From: Basidiobolus meristosporus CBS 931.73
Lineage: Eukaryota > Basidiobolomycota > Basidiobolomycetes > Basidiobolales > Basidiobolaceae
Assembly (NCBI GenBank): GCA_002104905.1
Contig: MCFE01000033.1
Coordinates: 62,001 to 126,000, forward strand
Direction: 5' to 3'
DNA: 64,000 nt
Below the pieces are notes generated by a model. It was not told the DNA's origin, ran no database searches, and saw nothing but the letters and a program-made list of their open reading frames with translations. Made by a program: the position numbers and the translations under genes. This document shows, piece by piece, positions 11,724 through 21,852 of this stretch (position 1 is its first letter; every line of letters begins with the position of its first letter).

Positions 11724-13036
11724 TCCGTTGATTTTGTAAGCTGTGAGAGACGCAAATCGGATGGGCAAATATTAAATAGAGTTGGTGACGTTTCCTAATC
11801 CTTCCCATGATTGGAGGAAAACAAGGGCATTTACTTTAACAGTCATATTAAGGATACTCCCTCCCCTCTAGTGTCGCTCGAGTTGAAATCTGGGTCAATC
11901 TTTCCGATGAAGATTCCTCATCGGTCTGGCGTGACAAGCGCAATACTTTTTAATAAGTGATACCTGTGTCTTTCCAAGTCTCCCCCACAAGATCGCACCG
12001 AACTATGGCAGATGCGCGTTACAGTGGTACAGCGCATGTAGGCAAAGCCCACATGTTTCTGCACGTTTGGGAGGTCTCCTTAGTTTGACCAGATAAAACC
12101 TTGATTTATCAATGTCTGAAACCACAAATAGCTAAATGCCATTAGAGGACAACCGAAAAGTCCTCTTACGCTTCCTGTAGAGATTCAGGAATGATACAAC
12201 GTACAGTATTGCAATGGCTCATCGACCAAGCCACTATGCTAAAACACTAACCGGCTTAGGGAGTCGTAGTGGGGTAGCACCAATTGCTTTAATGACCACA
12301 CTATGCCAGACTAAGGCTCGCTACCAACCATCAGCGAGGCGATGCCTTCCCAGAATGAGTTGAGCACCGGCAACGATGACGCGACAGAGCCAAACCGGAC
12401 GGGATATATAGAAAATCCAGCCTTTATAGGCCAAAACGCATGTGACAACCTCCACATCCTACCACATGGGCTGTATGTTGCCAGAGGCGAGGAAACCATT
12501 GTCCCTCCTGGATTTAGGGGGCCGATTGCGTGGGAGGGAATTCATCAGAAAACTTCCTTGGGAAGCAATGTCGGCTTTTTGTGAATTGGGCATTTGTTGG
12601 GCTGCATTACAGAGATAATGTACCGACGATCGGGCCATTATTATTTGTGCTCCTAATCTCCCTTTGATCGAGAAATCACCATGTATTGTGTTTGGCCCTT
12701 GGGGCCAATCACGGGCCTCTGCCCTTGACTAAATTAGTGGGACCACGATGTGGACGGCGAAGGTGTGCGTGAACTGCCATTCTTCTTGGTAAATCCGCTG
12801 GATTGAGAGATCGAACGCTGGATCTTGGATCTCGTGTTTCCTTGATGTGTGGCTTGCCTATATTAATTATATACTGAGAATGATTTCGGTAAAATCCCAC
12901 TGTGCTTGAGGTTGTGCTTTTGGTGTCCCCCTGGCTCAAATATTTAACTTGGGGGTGACCCATTTCTTGAAGCCACGACTTGTTCTCTGCGACAGAATCC
13001 AAAGAATTGTCGCTCCTACCTCTATCGCTCAACGAA
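11724..13036. other. 1.3-kb intergenic region
   Basis: This is the shared upstream region of the serpin (-) and the Cid1-family enzyme (+). An 80-codon ORF at 12342-12584 (+) has no recognisable feature and is overlapped by an antisense ORF, so I do not call it. I see no tRNA-like, repeat or transposon sequence here. Confidence 0.5.
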
Positions 13037-15107
13037 ATGACTTTCACCCTTCCCAAAAACCTCGACCTCCCCTCCTACTCTTCCACCAAGAACGATAGCG
13101 ACAGTGACAGTTCTGCTAGCACAAGTAGTATAAGCACAGTCAGCAGTAACGCTACCGGTGACAACGTCAACGTGAACGCTCCTCGGCACAACCTACCCTC
13201 GCACGGGAACTTGGGCTACAAGCCCAAAAAGTCTTTTCACTACATGCCTCCGAAGCAGGAGAACCACAAGTTCCAAAAGTACTACAGCAAGGGCCCCAGG
13301 GCTGCCAAACTATCTGAGAAGTCGGAAGAATATTTGACCACCAATATGGTCTCCTTGTACCAGGTTAGTCTTGAACTCTTCTGCGAACGGATGAGATTGG
13401 TTGTGGACCCTAGTCTAGAATAGTTGGTAATTAGGAAATTTTCCATGTTTTTCTAGTCATTACTCCCCACAGCTGAGGATGGCGAGAGAAGGGAGGCATT
13501 GGTGGGGAAGCTTCAGAGTATGCTAGAGAAAGAATGGCCGTCCAAGTACATTAAGGTCCACATGTTCGGGTAAAAATTGTAGTTATTTCTCTGGATTCTC
13601 AGATCATATCAATTGACGTATGCTTCAGTTCTTCTACAAATAGTCTTTCAACCTTGACGAGTGATGTGGATATATGCATCGTCACTGATCATGAGGAACT
13701 TCGTAATGTTTATACCCTTGCCAACTGCATGCGGAAAAGTGAGTGCCTGTCCACTGTGAGACCTTGGACCTAACTCTAACCAATAGCTCTGAATCTAGAT
13801 GGAATGCAAAGTATTTACTGTGTTGCTAACGCCAAAGTCCCTATTGTCAGGATGTGGGATCCAGAATTGTAAGTTGCCAGTGTGGATGGATTCAATGAGC
13901 ACAGGCTGACTGATAGTTTAAAGGAAATTGGCGTGTGATATGAATGTCAACAACCCTATAGCGTTACGAAACACAGAGTTAGTGAAGGCATATGTAGCCT
14001 TAGATCCACGGGTTCGCCCACTTATCATGATCATCAAACACTGGACCAAACGCAGGGTACTAAACGATGCTGGTAAGTTGGTGGCTCGAATGGTGCCTCC
14101 TCGATGAGTTACTAAGATGTTTTCAGGCGTCGGAGGAACACTCTCTACCTACACCTGGGTGAACATCATTCTTAACTTCCTTCAGATGAGAACGCCTCCA
14201 ATACTTCCCGTATTACATCGAATGCCCGAAAAAGCAGCCTTGGAATCCTGTGTAATCGACGGCGTCGACACCACATTCAACGACGATGTCGCCTCTTTGA
14301 AAGACTTTGGAAGTGCTAACAAAGAGACTCTTGGAGAGTTGTTGTTTGCTTTCTTCAAACTGTAAGTGTGTCCCGAGCCTTATTCGATATAGGTAGAGAG
14401 ATAATTAACGAGCTTCCTTTAGATTTGCGTATGAGTTCAACTACAACCACCACGTGATCAGCGTACGAAATGGGTGCTACTTATCTAAGGCAGAGAAAGG
14501 ATGGCATTTTGGTAGACACTTTAGAGCTTTTTGTATAGAAGAGCCGTTCAATCCGGATCGGAACCTTGGAAACAGTGCAGATGAGTGTAGTATCGAGGGA
14601 ATTCGCCAGGAATTCCGGAGGGCGTGTGATATTCTTCTGGAGAGGAGGGATTTAAACCTTATGTGCCAGCAGTATAACTTTCCCTCGAAGTCCAATTTCG
14701 AGCATGTGAAATATAAGAATGACCATTCAAGGAGCAAAAACCACCCGGGAAAATGGACCTGGTCCTACCACCACAACATGAAGGCTCACCAGCCACCTGC
14801 AAGCGCACATGATACGCCGACGGCGACTGGTGCAGAGGTGCAAGAGAACGAGAACACTGACAAATCAAGACCCCCGGTGCCTAGACCTGCACCATTTTTC
14901 CATGGGCAATACAATATGGCGTGGAGTCCCCACAGCAGAAATCAATCCACATCCAGTCAGGAGAGGAGCCCAGGAAATCAGATACTAGTGGCTGATACAC
15001 TTGAACCATCCAACGCAAAGAACTTCGCTCACAATAGTAAGCCTTTCAAGCCACACTCCATGATCAAACCAAGGTCTGATCTTGCAGCGGTTGGTGCGGC
15101 TCATTAA
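13037..15107 (+). CDS. Non-canonical poly(A)/poly(U) polymerase of the Cid1/TUTase family (7 exons)
   Basis: Exons 13037-13363, 13457-13569, 13629-13738, 13787-13868, 13924-14072, 14127-14361 and 14423-15107 give 566 residues in phase; exon 5 uses an AAG acceptor. A serine/asparagine-rich N-terminus of about 100 residues precedes the nucleotidyltransferase core: HMFGSSTNSL followed by SDVDICIV (the GS...DxD metal-binding motif), then VPIVRMWDPEL with LACDMNVNN (third acidic residue region), then RPLIMIIKHWTKRR. The PAP-associated domain shows LSTYTWVNIILNFLQ and EPFNPDRNLGNS. The C-terminal ~150 residues are low-complexity (Pro, Ser, His, Asn). Such enzymes add A or U tails to RNA in RNA turnover or silencing. 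Whether it is a uridyl- or adenylyltransferase cannot be decided from what I can see. Confidence 0.88.
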
Positions 15108-15604
15108 GACGAGCATTTTCTATCTTTTCTAGTAATAACTTAAGTACCGAAGATCCACATAAACCTCTATATACACGCTTACCTATAGAAAGTCATTCCA
15201 CCACCACCACCACCTCATTCCCCACTTCATACCAAATAAGATTTCTCTTTGACTAGATTGATTTTTTCCTGTATTTACTCGTAATTTCATTCCCAGTAGA
15301 CCCTTATTCTGCAAAAGAAGTATTTTGCTCGTACATACTGTCACATAATTTACATTCCCGATCGTTAACGGAATACACTTTGCCTTGAATTGAATCGGTG
15401 CATTTTCGTATATTATCACTTGCCTAAAATGGTGGATTTCCTTTTTCAACCCGTGGGTGTCGCAATTGGCTGTCGTGAAAAGCGGAGATGGTATTGGTTT
15501 AGCATATTGATTATTTGATGGTTTGTATTGTTGAATGAGGCATGAAAAAAGCTTGGATTTCTATGTAGTAACATTGGGAAAATAATAAATAGAAAACGTG
15601 CTCG
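15108..15604. other. Convergent 3' intergenic region
   Basis: This lies between the ends of the Cid1-family gene (+) and TFG1 (-). It is AT-rich, with a short CCA-repeat run near 15200. I see no gene here; both 3' untranslated regions and polyadenylation sites should lie within it. Confidence 0.5.
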
Positions 15605-17752
15605 CTACTTGAGCTCAAGATAGCCATCCTTGGTGGTCGCCACCTTCTTAACTATCGTGCTGATCAGTTGCTTGTTTCTAGGGTCTGCCTTCAACTTCTT
15701 CTTGACTTTAACGATAAGGTCTTTGGTGGTGAGCCTGTGATGCCTTATTAATTCCGTGATTTCTGCTTCGGTAATCAGATTTGAATCTATATAGAATGGG
15801 CAGTTGAGTTATTGCTTCTGCTATAAGGGAGGGGTGATGAAAACGTACCAGAAGCATTGCTGCTTGAAACGGTGGATAAATTCTGGAAATAGAGTTAGTG
15901 ACTGGTATATGATGATATGGGATAACAGTCACCTTATCATTCTCATCTGATTCATCTTTCCTTTTCTTGGCCTCTGCAAGTCGCGCGGCTGCATTGGGTT
16001 TGTTAACCGGTGGACGAACAGGTTTAGATGCTGCTCCGTTCTTCGGGGTGAAAATCCCGCTGGATTTTGTTGGTTTTGATGGAGGGGGAATCTTTTTGTT
16101 TGTATTAACAGGGACGGGCTTTTTGATCTGTTGGGTTGACGCAGATGGATTTTCGGGAGCTTTGCCTTTTTATCATCGGTGGAGTCTTTATTTTCCTCAG
16201 TCTCAGCTACTTCCTCCTCTTCCTCTTCCTCCTACGAAAGATACGTCAGTCAGAGTTTCCTCACAACACCACAATTTGTAGCTTTTCCCTTACACTCAGA
16301 TATGGATTCTCGTTATCATCAGAGTCGTAAGCAGCATTTTTCTCCAACGTACGCAGGGCTTTTTTAAGATCCTGGAGAAAGGTTAGAGATGCGCGAATCA
16401 AAGCATCACCACACTACAGGACAAAAGCAATTCGATTACCTTGCCCGCTGCGGTTAATTCTTCTTTTTCCTCATCCTCCTCCTCCTCGTCTTCACTAGCA
16501 ATCACAGGCTTGGCTTTTTGTCGAGCCTGAAATCAACAGAACGATGGTTAGGTTGGCCCTTCACATTCACCCCATCCTAAAGGCATACTTCATTTTCTTT
16601 GGTCTCTTCTTGATCACCGTCAAGCTCTGGTGGAGCCTCTTCATCATCTTGAAACTCCTCATCGAAATCAACCTCATCAATATCCCCATGCTATCACAAG
16701 TTCAACATTAGCTAGTGATGTTGAAGGATGAAGAGGTGCATTAGCATGGCAACCTTACTGCCGCCGGCGCCGCGTTTCTTTTTCGGATTACCGTCGTCGT
16801 CGTCATCCTCAAAGAAACTGATTCTGAAGAGATCGCGAGTTATGAATATGATAAGCAACAATTAAACGAGCTCCCATACTGGTCTTCGTGATCCACGAGT
16901 TTGAGTTTCTTTCCGCCCTTGGGTTCTTCTTCTTCGCCCGCGCCTTCACTATCAAGCTTTGACAACAACCTTTTTCTCATCATCCATCGATCACTATCTT
17001 TCTTTTGGGCTTTGATCAACTACAAGACATAAAAACGAGCCAACCAGGTCGAGTGTCAATAATCATCTCGATGAATAAGTAAACCAATCCCTTCAATACT
17101 TGTTCCTCAGCTTCTTCGATTGTTAGCGTGGCATAGGTAAGCTTCTGATTGAACTTGTACCATTTGTGAGCAGGAACCACTTGAAATCCCTCGTCCTATT
17201 GATGATAATCACAACATTGAATATGGATGTCAAGCCAGCTGGAACTCAATGAAGTGCACTCACTGTACAAATGAAAAGATAGTAATTCGACTGCTGACCA
17301 CCCTCCAGCACTCCACTCCAATAATTGGTATTATCGGTATCTTCTATCACCCAAGGCTTGGCTTCTTGCTCCCTTATCTTTCTACTCTCCTCATCGGTGG
17401 GGAACACCTGTTTTGTACGCTTCTTGAACAGCATCTGCTTATTTCTGGAAGCGTTACCATAAGGAGCGATGATGGTGGGATCCGCGGTAGCCACCCCAGG
17501 GGTACCTGGAGCGGTGTTGGCACTCCCATTTGGACCTGAAGAGCCTTCCCCTGTCCCATCATCCATAGTCAACGTTTGGATTTCAGGTTGGATTTGTTTA
17601 CGGTGCAACTTCACAGGTTGGCTAAACTCCTTCAGTTTGACCGGTTTGGAACCATGAAACTTGAGAATATTATATACATTTTTTCTAGAACCCGAAGTCA
17701 ACCGGTGTTCCGTGAACTCCGTCTTTTGACCTAGACTATGGTTATTCGACAT
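15605..17752 (-). CDS. TFG1: Transcription factor IIF alpha subunit (RAP74/Tfg1), about 10 exons
   Basis: The large subunit of TFIIF, which binds RNA polymerase II during initiation. Exons (descending): 17752-17264, 17195-17100, 17019-16880, 16823-16754, 16690-16589, 16526-16440, 16371-16294, 16231-15933, 15882-15849, 15786-15605. The N-terminal dimerisation part shows KLHRKQIQP, KPWVIEDTDNTNYWSGVLEG, QQSNYYLF, DEGFQVVPAHKWYKFNQK and DSDRWMMRKR. The middle is a long acidic/lysine-rich linker. The C-terminal winged helix reads AEITELIRHHRLTTKDLIVK...TTKDGYLELK, matching RAP74. One phase problem occurs in the 16231-15933 exon. Its start reads as an acidic run (EEEEEEEVAE), but its end must be read in another frame (IKKPVPVNTNKKIPPP). 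One missing A in the AAAAA run at 16167-16171 would repair it, or there may be an unrecognised intron. A TATTTATA lies about 80 nt upstream of the ATG. Confidence 0.92.
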
Positions 17753-18514
17753 ACTCTTTGGGAACTCAGCTGGTCTTCTCCTTCAGCTTAGAAAGAAAAG
17801 TCACAGGCCCCTCAGTGATGCGGCTGGGCGAGTTATTTATAGGTATCGTGATGATATGACGAGGCTACTTGGACCGCAACCCTACCTGATCGTGTTCACA
17901 TTGCGATTGGTTGATGGGGTGGAGGTTTCTTAGGATGGGGACAGAAGGAAAGTCACCAAAATCATAGTTGGAGGGCCGAATTCTGGCCATCAATTAGTCA
18001 AAAAAGACTAGATACTTGAGCATATCAGTAGGACAAATGCGCGCATGTACATATTTAATCATGGCTATGGAGCCGTGTGGATAAGTTGGATAGAATCCAT
18101 AAGCAGATTCCTTTAATGCGCTACCACTATTGGACAGCCTCCACTGATGGATGAATTTGGATTGGTGGCCAACCCGGATGATGATCACTAGGCACAAATC
18201 AATACTTGAATGATGATAGGAAGGACTCATTTAATTAATTCCAATGGAGGATGTACTAGGTCCAAGAGGGATTTTCTCTGTCAAAGGGAAAATCCATCAA
18301 TGCTCTCAAGACCAGAATATTATATAATAATGTATAGCAGTGAAGGTGTGGTGGGTGTACAAGAAACAGGATAGCGTTGTATCGAATGAAATGGATTTCG
18401 GCTTATCAAGACTTGTCTGCGGCGAGAGCAAAGTGAGTATTACCAAATATCTTGGTGGTTGGTGAACGGCAAAAAGATTAACTAATGATAAATGCACTAA
18501 ATTATGACTATTGG
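17753..18514. other. Intergenic region, TFG1 promoter side
   Basis: It contains the TATTTATA at 17834-17841 (TATAAATA on the minus strand) upstream of TFG1, and the 3' flank of the tandem-PH gene. Short ORFs here show no family features. Confidence 0.45.
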
Positions 18515-20020
18515 CTATACATCAAGAACTTCGGAGTTGGCGCGAGCAACTGTGGAATTTATACTCCGCAGCCAGGCGAGCATAGAAGGCTGATTTTCGG
18601 CAGCGACGATATAGTTTCTCTGCGGAGTGATCAGCTGAAAACAGAACCGCTTGCTTTTAAAAGCGCTGGGTGTTTTCTCGAACGCCCCCTGAATGGATTC
18701 AATGGGAATGATCTTGTGAAGAACGTACTCCTAGAATTACAAATTAATTTAGCGATTGTGAGACTCATATACCCCAAGGATTCTGGATAGCCAACCTTTT
18801 CGTTTTTGTAATATGAAAGTGTATTACTTCGGAGAACAAACCAGCGCTTGCGCCACGCCTAACCGGTACCATAATCAGTAAGTATGACAAAGGATCCCAA
18901 TAACTCATCAGAACCTACCTTATACATATCGCACTGCTTATGTAGATATCCACTAAAAAGAACCTTGTTATCTTGGCATTCGGGTAATTCGACCTCGTCA
19001 TCTTCATCAACAATTTCCCCTTGCTCCTCATCATCTTCTGAGCTAGTGTTCTCGGATGTGCGACTATAGCTGGGGATGCGCGCTAGATTGCGGGGAGTTG
19101 ATTCGGCCTTGCCGTAGCTGAGAAAATATTCCTTTGGAGGATCCGAATTACTCCTATTAATTATAGAGGATCTAGAACCTGCAGAGCTTTTTCGCGAATG
19201 GGAATATTCGCCTGTAACATCTTCCTCAGTCAGTCCGCTTAAAACATAGTCCATCGTGTTGAGCCATTCATCCAATTGAATACGTGACTCTGCTTGAAAG
19301 TAGTACTTCTTTTTGCTTACTACGATGCCAAATACGTTTTTGCGGGTTTTCCATGTGGCTTCAAGAATCTGAATAGCCTCTGATAAATCAATGATCCTTT
19401 CGAGCTCGTATTCCTTGTTCAATAGATAGTTTGTTGGTAAATGCGTCGCTTGATGAGGCTGACAAGATTACTGCGGACTTACTTATCGTCCTTGTAGCAA
19501 GTGAGAGAGGTCCCGCGTAAAACGAACCAGCGTTTCTTCCAAACCTACGCCCCTTGAGTGAGTAAGGGTATCACCGATCACACAAACTCTTGCAACTCAC
19601 CTTTCTTTTGGTACTACGTTTAAGTAAATATCCACATTTCACCAGTGCTTGATTGTTCAACTCTTCCACAGCGCGAAAGCCCTCGTGGGTCATTTGGCCT
19701 GAAATCTCTTTGGTGGGACTAGACAAAGGGCTGGAAGTTTGAAAGGCTTGCTTGCATGGTACGACCACAACACTGGAATCAACGTGGTGATTCTGTCAAA
19801 ATACCAACAAGACATCAGAAGCTGTAGACTAAAAAAGGGTGGTGGTACAAATTACTTGTTCAAAAGTAGTGGCAAAGGTGACTCTTGGTTTAACCGATTC
19901 CTCCAGTCCTAGGAAAAACCCGTCAGTTAGTTGCCGCTGTGGGATAGGGATAGGGATAGAGATAGAGAGAAATGTACCTCGAGAAATGGGATAGCTAAGT
20001 TTTGAAGACACTTCCAACAT
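18515..20020 (-). CDS. Tandem pleckstrin-homology (PH) domain protein, TAPP-like (about 7 exons)
   Basis: Exons (descending): 20020-19978, 19908-19856, 19792-19601, 19544-19483, 19413-18919, 18858-18796, 18730-18515. Two PH domains are visible. PH1 contains KCGYLLKRSTKRKVWKKRW, FVLRGTSLTCYKDDK, and ends YFQAESRIQLDEWLNTMDYV. PH2 begins LFSGYLHKQCDMYKAWRKRW, with VLRSNTLSYYKNEK, and ends NYIVAAENQPSMLAWLRSI. Both first strands carry the basic Kx(n)(K/R)xR pattern typical of phosphoinositide binding. The linker is serine-rich then strongly acidic (SSEDDEEQGEIVDEDDEVEL). The protein probably acts as a membrane adaptor responding to phosphoinositides, like animal TAPP1/2; the lipid specificity is inference. 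The junction 19483/19413 is out of phase by one base (exon ends AA, next must begin with one base before GAA), although YKDDK-EYELERII is clearly continuous. Confidence 0.85.
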
Positions 20021-21797
20021 ATTGAGCAAGTAAAGAGGTGGGAACTAGCTAATATCGATTTTGTGCCGGAGAATACCAAAAAAGTATATGTAGTTGTGGA
20101 GCAAAGGCTTTACAAAGAAAGTGTTCTCAAAACAGGGACATAAGTAAACCAAATCGGTTCCTTTCTACTTGTATTAGGCTACGGGCAGAGAAAGAAAGAA
20201 GGGAAGAACAGGGAAGAGTCAGACAACTGAAACTATGCTGAGAAATAGGAATATCGGCGAGGGAAATGCCTTAAGTATATTGGTGGTGGAAGCCTAAGTG
20301 TATGCAAATTGAGACGGAAATAACAAATGCCCATGTGGGGAGCTCGGAAGATATATATTATATTGCATTGCCTATGCTCGTCACGTGCACTGTATTTAAG
20401 TTCGAGAAGCGGATGCGGATAAGCCCCGATTCTATTGTGGATCATGGTCAGGATCCCAACCCTTAATCGTTTAGGGACATTCACCATGCAATGAAATGAT
20501 GGCCCTTATAAAACGGGATGTTTCTCTTTCGTCTGAGTCAGGACAAGCCCTGTACCATGTCCATCCAATAGCACAACCACTCGATGATCGCCATATGAGA
20601 GCAATGTGGTTGTTGACGTATCTTCATGCGTACAGGGACGGCGTGAATGTGCATCTTTCTTTGTTAATCTTTCGACCATACATACACGACACTGCTAACA
20701 TAGCCTCGGCTTAGCATGTCTGTTTCATTCGACCCCGATGCCAAATGTGAATATAGTGGCTGTCTGTGTGTTTGAATCAAACCCGTTTCCAGCTGGTCCA
20801 TCTGAACAGAAAACGCGAGGCCAAGCTCTACACATTCCTACTCCATGGAAGTCTAGTTCACTGATTAATATGCGGGTTTCAATATGAAATTTGTGTACTT
20901 CATTGTTAATTAAAGTAAGGTTGTACTGAGCATGGATTAATATAGCTCAGATGACCCATTAGTCGTGATAATCATCTATTTAGCTATTCCAGTCTTTGTG
21001 CGCATGTTGGAGCAACTGCAACTCTACTGTCATAAAGGAGATCAATGCAGTGGTAACCAAAATAATTGCTATCTATGCAAGTAGACAGTTTTGTTTACTA
21101 AAATTAGATCTAGGCTTGGGAGTATGATTAGGGCTTAGATGACGCCACGGGTAAAGCATGGTTGACAGTACGATGGATGGGCATGAGCATGGTTGGCAGG
21201 CAGTGGAATAATATAGATGAATGAACAGTGATAGGGATAACATGGATGAATGAACAGTGATAGGGATAACATGGATGAATGAACAGTGATAGGGATAATA
21301 TGGATGAATGGGAACGAGTATGGTTTGCAGTAGGACAATGGATGGCCAAGGATAGTAGGATATATGGATGAATGGCCGTGAATTAAATGATGGAATAAAT
21401 GTCCACCTATGCACCCCCGAGGCTTACAGTAGATAGAGAGGGTCATTTAGGCTAACGCGCAAGCAAGCCCAATCCTATTAACCGTACCATAGCCCAATCC
21501 CATTAACCGTACCATGTTTCAAACAAATAAACACTCCTGTTCATTAATAAGTAATGGAACGACAGGCCAATGAAGCCTTCCTAGGTGAATCAATCCTTGG
21601 GTTACTAGATGGGAGCCTATGCACTTGGTCGATATCAATTCCTGCATTAAGAGCTCCCAATAAGAACCAAGCGCAAATCCTTTTTCCAGCCAAGAAATCG
21701 CGGGCACTATGGTACCATTGGCTTACTGAGAATAGATGCCGAAATGGTTGGTTCTTTGCTATGACAGCTTTATGAACTCATAACGCATCGTTCTCAC
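20021..21797. other. 1.8-kb intergenic region with a short tandem repeat
   Basis: This is the upstream region of the tandem-PH gene (-) and of the acidic secreted protein (+). ORFs of 60-110 codons here look like chance, and those at 21073-21446 come from a tandem repeat. I see no gene or RNA. Confidence 0.5.
21217..21310. repeat. 29-bp minisatellite, three copies
   Basis: The unit TGAATGAACAGTGATAGGGA followed by TAACATGGA repeats three times almost perfectly, and diverged GGATGAATGG units flank it. It is noncoding and is probably a replication-slippage minisatellite. Confidence 0.8.
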
Positions 21798-21804
21798 TAT
21801 AAAT
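21798..21804 (+). promoter_or_regulatory. TATA box of the Kex2-repeat secreted protein gene
   Basis: TATAAAT lies about 49 nt upstream of the ATG at 21853. Confidence 0.6.
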
Positions 21805-21852
21805 TCTGGCTTCTGCTGACCCTTCAAAAACCAGTTCAGAACACAAACCAAT

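Noticed and set aside
12342-12584. 80-codon ORF between serpin and Cid1-family gene
   Set aside because: No recognisable motif or good start context, and an overlapping antisense ORF of similar length. Not distinguishable from chance.
21235-21305. TAGGGATAACA in the 29-bp repeat resembles the start of the I-SceI homing site
   Set aside because: Only the first 11 of 18 bases match. The rest differs, and no homing endonuclease gene or intron context is present.
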